Source: a virus
DNA length: 37,577 nucleotides
Direction: 5' to 3' (one strand)
Virus record (IMG/VR): IMGVR_UViG_3300022074_000137
Span: 1 to 37,577 of that record
Both the position numbers and the translations under genes were made by a program. Shown one piece after another: positions 31,709 to 37,201 of this stretch. The stretch's first letter is position 1. The number at the start of each line of letters is the position of its first letter. The notes below the pieces were generated by a model that worked only from the letters and a program-made list of their open reading frames with translations, ran no database searches and was not told the DNA's origin.

Positions 31709-33014
31709 AATCCTTCTTACCTGTAGATACTTTACGTCTTTTGATGTATATGTCCTCCATCTCTTTTTTGGCTACTGGGAGCGCAAAGGTTAGTGCTAGT
31801 GCATCAGCTAAATCTGGTGACCCTGCACCCTGTAATCTCTTCTTTATCTGATCCTTAGACTCAAGCACTCGTCTACCTACATTGTCATACCAATATATCG
31901 GTGTTGCTAACTCTTGTTTTAGTGCGGTGTCATTTGGTATTGCACCTCCTTCTTCTATCCATTGTTTCATTAACCACCACATCTCAGTTCTACGGTTGAT
32001 GTACTGTTCTGGTTTGGTTGCCTTACCTCCAAATGGTATTTCGATTACGTCATACGATAGTTGTCTTAGTCTGTCGATTACTCCACTACCAGCACCTGCA
32101 TCACAAAAGACTGCATCAGGGTTATGTTCTTCTATTAGGTTGGCTACTCTTGCTGCTAGATCCATGTTATCTATACCTCGATAGACAATAGGTTTGAAGC
32201 CTTGCTTTCCCTGCCTACGGAATACTACAGATCTGTCATCACCGAACCGTGCAGGGTCGATTCCAAGGATTACAGGTGACATCTTTACATGGTCTGATTG
32301 GTATGTTCTTTTGGCTGCATCTTCGGTATCTGCTAGAGCTATAAGTTGGTCATCACCTTGTGCTGCAAAGTCACATAGATATTCCCTAGCAAATGATGTC
32401 TCACTCATGTCTCGTTTGAGACGTGTTACCTCATTGGGGTGTAGCGAATCGGTATCGTAAACCGTGAATCTTGCTGCTGCCCATTCGTCCTCATCAATAG
32501 CTTTGTAATACAACTCACTAAATAGATTAATTCCGCTAGGTGTCCCAATAAAAATAGACCAACCTAGACGGTCACTAAGGGCTGGCTGCACTATGTCTGT
32601 CCATAGCTCATTCTTTAACTGGGCTACTTCGTCCATCACTATTCCGTCTAATCGCAGTCCTCGCATGGCATCTGGGTTGTCACCCCCAAACAATCTAATG
32701 ATTGCTCCATTATGTTTAAACCTGACTGATAGTTCACCCTCATTGATTTCTATAACTGAGTTCCTACGCAATGGTTCTATCTTTTGTTTTAACCTAGCCC
32801 ATGCAATCGCTTTTGCCTGTCTCAGGAACGGTGCAACATAAACAAACATTGCCAACTCTTTATCTGTCTTTATGGCCTTATCAATTAATTCCATTATTGC
32901 CAGTTCTGTCTTCCCTGATCGCCTATGAAGAGCGTAAACGCTAAACCTTTGTTTCTTTACATGACATTCCTTCTGCCATGCTCTAGGGGTGTAATCAAGG
33001 GTAATGCTGCTCAT
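31686..33014 (-). CDS. terL: Terminase large subunit
   Basis: The 442-aa product has a Walker A-type loop at residues 30-37 (HRRSGKTE), a Walker B at 124-129 (GIVMDE) and a coupling motif (FIGTPSG at 156-162). The C-terminal nuclease has acidic residues Asp253 (LGIDPARFGDDRS), Asp305 (VFCDAGAGSG) and Asp401/Asp404 (SPDLADALALTFA). This is the normal order for the ATPase-nuclease DNA-packaging motor of headful-type P22/Sf6-like phages. The ATG overlaps the small-subunit stop (ATGA). The length is typical. Base composition is less AT-rich than most of the window. Confidence 0.93.
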   Translation of the reverse strand: MSSITLDYTPRAWQKECHVKKQRFSVYALHRRSGKTELAIMELIDKAIKTDKELAMFVYVAPFLRQAKAIAWARLKQKIEPLRRNSVIEINEGELSVRFKHNGAIIRLFGGDNPDAMRGLRLDGIVMDEVAQLKNELWTDIVQPALSDRLGWSIFIGTPSGINLFSELYYKAIDEDEWAAARFTVYDTDSLHPNEVTRLKRDMSETSFAREYLCDFAAQGDDQLIALADTEDAAKRTYQSDHVKMSPVILGIDPARFGDDRSVVFRRQGKQGFKPIVYRGIDNMDLAARVANLIEEHNPDAVFCDAGAGSGVIDRLRQLSYDVIEIPFGGKATKPEQYINRRTEMWWLMKQWIEEGGAIPNDTALKQELATPIYWYDNVGRRVLESKDQIKKRLQGAGSPDLADALALTFALPVAKKEMEDIYIKRRKVSTGKKDYDPYKVL

Positions 33015-33478
33015 TCTTGAGGAATGCCAGTACTGATAGTCAAGTTAATATCTCCCCTTGCATCAATACCAACCTTTTCTCCATATTCCTGTGGATACCA
33101 TTTTGCAAGCAATTTTAATCTTAAATCTGCTCTTGATCTCATCCAGTTAACGTGAGCATTATCCATCCTTGCATTATCTCCTTCACCAATTACAGGAGGA
33201 ATAGTATCAACTAGCTCTAAAGCTTCTTCTGCAATTGCTCTAGCTCCTAGAAATCTGCTCGTGTATGTGAAGCGTGTCATCAACTCTTTATCTTTATCCA
33301 ACCATCTATAAATCGTATTGTAAGAAGGATTATGTTTTTCTCTACAAAAAGCCCTAACAGTTCCACCATTAGCAACATGAACTAAAAGGTTTTCAACAAT
33401 TACAGGATCAGGTTTTTTAACTGGTCTACCTAACTTTGATTGTTTTGAAACGATCTGGGTAATCTGCTCTTCTTTCAT
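33011..33478 (-). CDS. terS: Terminase small subunit
   Basis: The 155-aa product shows an N-terminal helix-turn-helix (VIVENLLVHVANGGTVRAFC, then NPSYNTIYRWLDKDKELMTR). A helical middle (YTSRFLGARAIAEEALELVD) and a segment with NWMRSRADLRLKLLAKWYPQ, EYGEKV follow. The ARAIAEEALEL and RADLRLKLLAKWxPxxYGEKV patterns are typical of Sf6-like small terminase subunits. It recognises packaging sites and hands DNA to TerL. The first codons overlap the upstream gene by 53 bases. The next in-frame Met lies near residue 67, inside the HTH, so this start is favoured. Confidence 0.82.
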   Translation of the reverse strand: MKEEQITQIVSKQSKLGRPVKKPDPVIVENLLVHVANGGTVRAFCREKHNPSYNTIYRWLDKDKELMTRFTYTSRFLGARAIAEEALELVDTIPPVIGEGDNARMDNAHVNWMRSRADLRLKLLAKWYPQEYGEKVGIDARGDINLTISTGIPQE

Positions 33479-33689
33479 AACGGCAAATTTTAGCGATTGT
33501 ATGTTTATTTAGGTTAAAAATTTTTGATAATGTAGAATATCCTATTTGGTAATCCTCATGTAGATCTCGCAAGGCATCTACAACAACATCAGAAATTCTA
33601 GGATTATGATTGTGATGATCAGACCCTATTCTGTAACCCTTTTCATTAACACCTACAACAATAGTTTTTTGTACTGGAGCAAGTGTCAT
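33426..33689 (-). CDS. Small HTH DNA-binding protein
   Basis: The 87-aa product has a short N-terminal part (GYRIGSDHHNHNPRIS) and a resolvase-like helix-turn-helix (DVVVDALRDLHEDYQIGYST, LSKIFNLNKHTIAKICRYER), ending in a basic tail. The H-N-P-R-IS and LRDLHEDxxIGYxxLSKxF-K-TIxKICxYER patterns resemble small phage regulators near terminases. As first gene of the leftward unit it could be a regulator of the late genes, and hence a candidate for the factor that reads the 12-mer late site. That link is inference only. It is preceded by a sigma70-like promoter. Confidence 0.68.
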   Translation of the reverse strand: MTLAPVQKTIVVGVNEKGYRIGSDHHNHNPRISDVVVDALRDLHEDYQIGYSTLSKIFNLNKHTIAKICRYERRADYPDRFKTIKVR

Positions 33690-33714
33690 TAAAAATATAA
33701 ATAAAATTACTCAT

Positions 33715-33743
33715 AATATAGAGAAATAAAGAATAAACCGCAA
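33715..33743 (-). promoter_or_regulatory. Leftward sigma70-like promoter for the virion block
   Basis: On the minus strand TTGCGG (33738-33743) and TATATT (33715-33720) are separated by exactly 17 bases. A start near 33708 would give a leader of about 20 nt to the ATG at 33689. The -35 is part of GATGTTGCGG, which contains the TGTTGC element (33740-33745) shared with three other early promoters. This would make the leftward unit subject to the same repressor. Confidence 0.6.
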
Positions 33744-33760
33744 CATCTAAAATTAATTTG

Positions 33761-33789
33761 TTGACTATTGATGGATTATATGCAACACT
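33761..33789 (+). promoter_or_regulatory. Rightward early promoter with overlapping operator-like site
   Basis: TTGACT (33761-33766) is a near-consensus -35 element. At 17 bases it is followed by AACACT (33784-33789), a weaker -10; TATAAG also lies at 33789-33794. GCAACA (33782-33787), the reverse complement of the shared TGTTGC element, overlaps the -10, so a bound repressor would block it. The divergent leftward promoter begins only 18 bases away. Confidence 0.55.
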
Positions 33790-33795
33790 ATAAGT

Positions 33796-33812
33796 ATCGG
33801 TTGTCTACCGAT
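33796..33812. repeat. Inverted repeat in the early leader
   Basis: ATCGGT (33796-33801) and ACCGAT (33807-33812) are perfect inverted copies around TGTCT. The position just after the early -10 suggests an operator or the first hairpin of the transcript. It is too short and lacks a T tract, so it is not a terminator. Confidence 0.5.
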
Positions 33813-33813
33813 T

Positions 33814-33842
33814 GTCACTTACTAATTTTAAATTAACAACAC
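33814..33842 (+). repeat. Leader repeat copy 1
   Basis: GTCACTTAC starts here and is followed by an AATTTT, AATTA stretch and then the ATG at 33843. Nearly the same leader recurs before the gene at 35176, with the block ending 20 and 21 bases before the respective ATG. Neither copy has a clear Shine-Dalgarno, so the leader itself may aid translation. Confidence 0.5.
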
Positions 33843-34139
33843 ATGGACACATTCACACCTAGTCAAATCCAAGAGGACGCAACCTTATGGTTTATGACTT
33901 TCAATGGTACTTATGCAAGATTATTAAAACGCACTAAAGCAGAAGCAAAAAGAGCTTTTGTCGTATTTTGTGATCAAGCACTCTTTACAGATTACAGAGA
34001 TGTTAAAGGCAAAGGAGTTAAAGATGCATTCATTAATGCTTTTATGTCTAGCTCAAGTGTATCTGCAATCACTCCAAAAGAATTAGTTTCTGGTTCTGTT
34101 GAATACAAAGAACTTGTAGACGCATACTTAGGAGAATAG
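33843..34139 (+). CDS. 98-aa early protein, unknown
   Basis: This is the first gene of the rightward early unit. The product is helical and mildly basic: MDTFTPSQIQEDATLWFMTF, NGTYARLLKRTKAEAKRAFV, VFCDQALFTDYRDVKGKG. A Ser-rich bend (FMSSSSVSAITPKEL) precedes the last helix. No membrane span or known motif is visible. By position it should be among the first proteins made, a usual place for host-takeover factors. No function can be assigned. AGGAG for the next gene lies at its 3' end. Confidence 0.7.
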   Translation: MDTFTPSQIQEDATLWFMTFNGTYARLLKRTKAEAKRAFVVFCDQALFTDYRDVKGKGVKDAFINAFMSSSSVSAITPKELVSGSVEYKELVDAYLGE

Positions 34140-34143
34140 AACT

Positions 34144-34440
34144 ATGCCAATGTCACTATGCGACTATCCAATTGCAACGGATCAGGTCAAACATCAATAC
34201 AAATACAGAATAGTCTTTACTATCGATTGTGATTATGAGGAGTTAGTAGAAGCTATCGACCTTGATTATGTAAGAAGGGGAAATGACCTTAAAGTTAGTT
34301 GCTACACCAACAGCACTAACGAACTTGAAAACTGGTTAGAACCAGACTTTTCTGAATTTTGTGAAAACGTATTAAATCCAGAATTAGCTGAATCATGTAG
34401 CTATGCAATGGTCTATCGAAAAAAAGGAGCTAAACCATGA
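34144..34440 (+). CDS. 98-aa acidic early protein, unknown
   Basis: The product is strongly acidic: RIVFTIDCDYEELVEAIDLD, YVRRGNDLKVSCYTNSTNEL, ENWLEPDFSEFCENVLNPEL. It has five cysteines, no CxxC pair, and no membrane span. The acidic character is typical of small phage proteins that mimic DNA or bind host enzymes, but this is only a general resemblance. AGGAG lies 8 bases before the ATG. The stop overlaps a possible 16-aa peptide start (ATGA). Confidence 0.68.
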   Translation: MPMSLCDYPIATDQVKHQYKYRIVFTIDCDYEELVEAIDLDYVRRGNDLKVSCYTNSTNELENWLEPDFSEFCENVLNPELAESCSYAMVYRKKGAKP

Positions 34441-34487
34441 CCTTTATCGCCTTTCCTTATTTACTTTTATTCCTAATTCTTATTTAA
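34437..34487 (+). CDS. Possible 16-aa hydrophobic peptide
   Basis: ATG 34437 overlaps the TGA of the previous gene, and AAGGAG lies a few bases before. The product, MTFIAFPYLLLFLILI, is fully hydrophobic. It could be a coupling leader peptide that carries ribosomes towards the 48-aa gene 2 bases after its stop, or a mini membrane peptide. A second hydrophobic micro-frame occurs at 35801. The short length makes chance possible. Confidence 0.3.
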   Translation: MTFIAFPYLLLFLILI

Positions 34488-34489
34488 CA

Positions 34490-34636
34490 ATGGAAACTAA
34501 ACAATTTATTGAACAAGTCTATGAAATTGCTTTCGGAGACAATGCAATCAATCGTAACTTCAGCCATGACGAAGTCATAGACGCATTAAAAGAAATCAAT
34601 GAAGATTCTGTTAAATGGCTAGATAGAGAGGGTTAA
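34490..34636 (+). CDS. 48-aa acidic early protein
   Basis: The frame is open from 34403, but ATG 34490 is preferred because the upstream part overlaps the previous gene and encodes no coherent segment. The product is METKQFIEQVYEIAFGDNAI, NRNFSHDEVIDALKEINEDS, VKWLDREG: two acidic helices. It has no known domain. The stop codon is part of the left arm of a rho-independent terminator, so this gene ends the first early transcript. Confidence 0.6.
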   Translation: METKQFIEQVYEIAFGDNAINRNFSHDEVIDALKEINEDSVKWLDREG

Positions 34637-34652
34637 CAACCCTCTTTTTTTT
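34627..34652 (+). terminator. Rho-independent terminator
   Basis: A perfect 8-bp stem AGAGGGTT / AACCCTCT (34627-34634 and 34638-34645) with a 3-nt AAC loop is followed by an eight-T tract ending at 34652. The last stem T overlaps the tract. It ends the first early transcript and separates it from the HTH regulator gene. Confidence 0.85.
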
Positions 34653-34662
34653 GCCCAATTAC

Positions 34663-34694
34663 TTGATTAAATGTTGCATTTATGGCAATATATA
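34663..34694 (+). promoter_or_regulatory. Promoter/operator region of the HTH regulator
   Basis: TTGATT (34663) and an AT-rich TATATA (34689-34694) flank TGTTGCAT (34672-34679), part of the imperfect palindrome TTGCATTTATGGCAA (34675-34689). The spacing to the best -10 (20 bases) is long, so exact elements are uncertain. The TGTTGC element directly before the HTH gene suggests autoregulation. With this -10, the start lies at or next to the ATG at 34698, giving a leaderless message. Confidence 0.45.
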
Positions 34695-34697
34695 GAT

Positions 34698-34913
34698 ATG
34701 GAAACAACTATTAAAACCCCTTACGAACTTGTGATCTCAGAATTTGGCGGTGTCCGAGAATTGGCACGTCAGGTTGGAAGGGATGCAGGTTCTGTTAGCA
34801 AGTGGAGAAAGCAAGGAACAATTCCTACCTCCATACAAAAAAAAGTATTAGAAAAGGCATGGGATTTGGGCTATCAAATTTCTGCTCATGAGCTTATCTT
34901 TGGAAAAGAATAA
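34698..34913 (+). CDS. Cro/CI-type HTH regulator
   Basis: The frame begins at 34671, but those nine codons are the operator-like DNA, so ATG 34698 is chosen. The 71-aa product has one helix-turn-helix: GVRELARQVGRDAGSVSKWR, KQGTIPTSIQKKVLEKAWDL. The VRELARxVGRxxGSVSKWRxxGxIP pattern is the YdaS/Cro-like form seen in phages. A short C-terminal strand (SAHELIFGKE) follows. It is the best candidate for the protein that binds the TGTTGC sites at the four promoters of this region, a Cro-like early-to-late switch. No CI-size partner is visible. The stop overlaps the next ATG (TAATG). Confidence 0.78.
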   Translation: METTIKTPYELVISEFGGVRELARQVGRDAGSVSKWRKQGTIPTSIQKKVLEKAWDLGYQISAHELIFGKE

Positions 34914-35080
34914 TGGATTGTTATTGGTGCGGTGCTAAATTAATTACAGGTACTGATATGGATACTGATGCATCAATGCATAAACTTTTTTATGATAAGT
35001 ATTCAGTAATGACCAATTTGACTTGTAGTAAATGTGATTCAGAAGTATATATTTTAAAAAAACGAGATGCCTACGATTAA
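34913..35080 (+). CDS. 55-aa zinc-ribbon protein
   Basis: The product begins MDCYWCGAKL and ends LTCSKCDSEVYILKKRDAYD. Two CxxC pairs (Cys3/Cys6 and Cys38/Cys41) form a clear zinc-ribbon knuckle pair around an acidic Met/Asp-rich insertion (GTDMDTDASMHKLFYDKYSV). Zinc ribbons of this size are common in small phage proteins that bind nucleic acids or host polymerase. It is coupled to the HTH gene through TAATG, so the two may act together. No specific family can be named. Confidence 0.65.
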   Translation: MDCYWCGAKLITGTDMDTDASMHKLFYDKYSVMTNLTCSKCDSEVYILKKRDAYD

Positions 35081-35087
35081 CTAATAT

Positions 35088-35116
35088 TTGCCAAGTGTTG
35101 CATTATGTGATACACT
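35088..35116 (+). promoter_or_regulatory. Sigma70-like early promoter 2 with TGTTGC site in spacer
   Basis: TTGCCA (35088-35093) and TACACT (35111-35116) are separated by exactly 17 bases. The spacer holds TGTTGCAT (35096-35103), the fourth copy of the shared element. It would drive the papain-like gene and the recombination genes. Transcript start near 35123 leaves a leader of about 53 bases. Confidence 0.65.
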
Positions 35117-35145
35117 GGTTGTGAGCAGGTAACTGTCTCATTTTC

Positions 35146-35175
35146 GTCACTTACAATTTTTTAATTACAAAACGA
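35146..35175 (+). repeat. Leader repeat copy 2
   Basis: GTCACTTAC (35146-35154) followed by an ATTTT, AATTA stretch matches the leader before 33843. The remaining sequence to the ATG is AT-rich with no clear Shine-Dalgarno. Two shared leaders, both behind promoters with a TGTTGC site, suggest a duplicated control unit. Confidence 0.5.
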
Positions 35176-35682
35176 ATGACAATTTCATTTCCAAAATCAT
35201 CGCACCATTCTGGTTTGCGATACATGAAACGCAACCCACATCCTAAAAAGGAATTAGTTAGGGATTGCGGAGTCAGAGCTATATGTTTAGCTTTTGACCA
35301 AGACTACGAAAAAGTTTTTAGCCTTGCTACTACAAACAAAAGATACCATGCTAGAGACAATAGCTATTGGTCAGTAGCAGCACAGGATTACATTTACAGA
35401 ACCACACCAGATGCATCCAAAGGTTTAAATAAAGAAGCTTGCTTGGATACATTAAAAGACCTTCGTCTGGATGTTGTTTACAAGCACACAACCAATACCA
35501 ATTGTGATGGCTCTGAAATCTATGCTTACTTTCATGCAGGTAATCTTCCTGACAGATGCATAGCTCATGTCAACAGACATTGGGTAGCAGTCAGAGATGG
35601 TGCTGTCTGGGATACATGGGATAGCAGAGGTAAACGCAAGAAAAAATTATATGGATATGTTTGCTTAAGGAGTGATCTATGA
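35176..35682 (+). CDS. Papain-like fold protein (cysteine-peptidase type)
   Basis: The 168-aa product shows a Cys-His-Asp arrangement typical of papain-like or C39-like folds: Cys31 in VRDCGVRAICLAF, His135 in AHVNRHWVAVRDG and Asp146 or Asp149 in WDTWDS. The DCxxRAxxLA helix start followed by GRxIAHVxxHWVAVRDG-xxDTWDS is a pattern known from a widespread phage protein family. A peptidase or deamidase acting on host proteins is possible, but members may also be inactive. It is the first gene after early promoter 2. Its stop overlaps the next ATG. Confidence 0.7.
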   Translation: MTISFPKSSHHSGLRYMKRNPHPKKELVRDCGVRAICLAFDQDYEKVFSLATTNKRYHARDNSYWSVAAQDYIYRTTPDASKGLNKEACLDTLKDLRLDVVYKHTTNTNCDGSEIYAYFHAGNLPDRCIAHVNRHWVAVRDGAVWDTWDSRGKRKKKLYGYVCLRSDL

Positions 35683-35804
35683 ACTATACCCAGAAACTAA
35701 AAAGGTTGGACTATTTGTCCAGCCTTCCTTATCTTGACCACACTTCAGAAGATTGGGATGAAGAATTACGTTTGGAGTGTGAATTACAGGATTCAGACCA
35801 ATGA
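35679..35804 (+). CDS. 41-aa acidic protein
   Basis: ATG 35679 overlaps the TGA of the papain-like gene, with AAGGAG eight bases before. The product is MNYTQKLKRLDYLSSLPYLD, HTSEDWDEELRLECELQDSD, Q: a basic helix followed by a strongly acidic end. Its own TGA overlaps the next ATG (ATGA). The unbroken chain of overlapping starts and stops supports expression. No family recognised. Confidence 0.5.
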   Translation: MNYTQKLKRLDYLSSLPYLDHTSEDWDEELRLECELQDSDQ

Positions 35805-35878
35805 CCACATTTATAGTCTGGGTGTGTTTAGTCACACTCATTTATATCTTTCTTAAAAACACTATCAACCATTATTGA
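35801..35878 (+). CDS. Possible 25-aa membrane peptide
   Basis: ATG 35801 overlaps the stop of the previous mini-gene. The product, MTTFIVWVCLVTLIYIFLKN, TINHY, is a single membrane span with a short polar tail. The next gene starts 1 base after its stop. Short single-span peptides are frequent in early regions of phages but hard to separate from chance frames. Confidence 0.4.
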   Translation: MTTFIVWVCLVTLIYIFLKNTINHY

Positions 35879-35879
35879 C

Positions 35880-36026
35880 ATGAAAGAAAATTTTACACCT
35901 CAAAGATTGGATAGATCCAAACTTTATGAATGGTTGCTTGATAACAATTGTCCTTTTGATTGGGATGTTAATGAAAAATCAAGTGATTTAAAAAGCGTCA
36001 CTCTTACTTTTACAGAAGATGCCTAA
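35880..36026 (+). CDS. 48-aa small early protein
   Basis: The product is MKENFTPQRLDRSKLYEWLL, DNNCPFDWDVNEKSSDLKSV, TLTFTEDA. A basic helix precedes an acidic beta-type end. It overlaps the next gene by 8 bases. The position in an otherwise gapless chain of short genes supports it. Function unknown. Confidence 0.5.
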   Translation: MKENFTPQRLDRSKLYEWLLDNNCPFDWDVNEKSSDLKSVTLTFTEDA

Positions 36027-36255
36027 AACAACATCACAAAGTGCTAAGGTTCTCTACCACCTAGAGAACTACGGTTCACTAACCGCCATCGAAGCGTTAG
36101 AACTATTTGCTTGTTTCAGACTTGCTGCCAGAATTAATGATCTAAAAGAAGCAGGTCATAACATTCAAATGGAAATGAAAAAAATGAAGAACGGCAAAAA
36201 GATTGCTGTTTATTCTTTACCTAAAATCCAAAAACAAGGAGAACTAAAACTATGA
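36019..36255 (+). CDS. HTH_39-type helix-turn-helix protein
   Basis: The 78-aa product reads SQSAKVLYHLENYGSLTAIE, ALELFACFRLAARINDLKEA, GHNIQMEM, then a basic hairpin and VYSLP. The pattern S-KVLxHLxxxGSLTxxEALxLFxxxRLAARIxxLKxAGxxI is that of the HTH_39 family (PF14090), a winged-helix protein common beside phage recombination genes. It may regulate the recombination genes or bind replication DNA. Its stop overlaps the YqaJ start (ATGA). Confidence 0.75.
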   Translation: MPKTTSQSAKVLYHLENYGSLTAIEALELFACFRLAARINDLKEAGHNIQMEMKKMKNGKKIAVYSLPKIQKQGELKL

Positions 36256-37199
36256 CCGCTGTTTCATACCCGATTACCGACAAGCAATCGTGGTTAGAAA
36301 ATCGTTTACTAGATGTCACCTCAACTGAGGTATCAGCATTGTTTGACATGAACCCATACCAAACAGAATTTGAACTTTATCACCAGAAAAAAGATAAGGT
36401 TGTTATCAACATTGATGACAATGAACGCATGGCATGGGGCAGACGTTTAGAAGATTCAATTGCACTTGAGTTTGCAGAACGCAACAAGCTATCAGTTGAA
36501 CCTTTTGATGTATATATGCGTAACCCAGATACAAGGATGGGTAGTTCTTTTGATTACAAAATTACAAGCGAAAAAGAACCTGCCATTTTAGAAATAAAAA
36601 ATGTAGATGGTTTGGCATACCGCAAAAACTGGATCGAACATGATGAACACAACATCGAACCGCCAGAACATATTGCTTTGCAGCTACAGCATCAGTTAGA
36701 AATTACTGGATTTAATGTTGGCTACATAGTTGCACTTGTTGGTGGCAACACAATGAAAGTTGTTCGTAGTGAAAGAGATCCAAGGATTGGCAAACTTTTA
36801 ACTGATAAAGTACAAAATTTTTGGGAAAAAATTAAGTTAGGTGTTGTTCCTGACATTGACTACACCAAAGACTCTCAGTTCATAATGAAAAATTTATGTA
36901 ACCAAGCAGACGATGGTTTAGTTCTTAAGTCAGACGAAGACATGGACAAATTAGTAGATGAGTACAACTCAATCAATAAGGAATATCATTTGCTGGGCAA
37001 AACAAAGGATGCAATTAAAGCAGAAATTTTAAATAAAAGCGGAGGTGCATCTAAAATTATTTCTAATTACGGAACAGTTTCTTGTTCTATGTCCAAGGCC
37101 AGCAAAGGCAAACTAATCACACCAGAAATGGTCGGCACATACATCAACCCTCGTAAGAGTTACCGTATGTTTCGTTTCAATCAACCAAAAGGAATTTAA
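36252..37199 (+). CDS. YqaJ-type recombination exonuclease
   Basis: The 315-aa product has the lambda-exonuclease/YqaJ signature (PF09588): WLENRLLDVTSTEVSALFDM, then WGRRLEDSIALEFAE with a conserved acidic residue, SSFDYKI (Asp101) and AILEIKNVDG (Glu114, Lys116). These are the metal-binding and catalytic residues of the PD-(D/E)xK nuclease fold. It digests one strand of double-stranded DNA ends so that RecT, encoded 2 bases downstream, can anneal the single strands. A helical C-terminal part (KSDEDMDKLVDEYNSINKEY) is longer than in lambda Exo, as in other YqaJ proteins. AGGAG lies before the ATG. Confidence 0.88.
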   Translation: MTAVSYPITDKQSWLENRLLDVTSTEVSALFDMNPYQTEFELYHQKKDKVVINIDDNERMAWGRRLEDSIALEFAERNKLSVEPFDVYMRNPDTRMGSSFDYKITSEKEPAILEIKNVDGLAYRKNWIEHDEHNIEPPEHIALQLQHQLEITGFNVGYIVALVGGNTMKVVRSERDPRIGKLLTDKVQNFWEKIKLGVVPDIDYTKDSQFIMKNLCNQADDGLVLKSDEDMDKLVDEYNSINKEYHLLGKTKDAIKAEILNKSGGASKIISNYGTVSCSMSKASKGKLITPEMVGTYINPRKSYRMFRFNQPKGI

Positions 37200-37201
37200 A
37201 A

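Noticed and set aside
35801-35878. GTGTG...CACAC inverted repeat inside the 25-aa peptide as a further late site
   Set aside because: It lacks the GACCGTAA part of the 12-mer and lies on the early strand; it is probably a chance feature of the codons.
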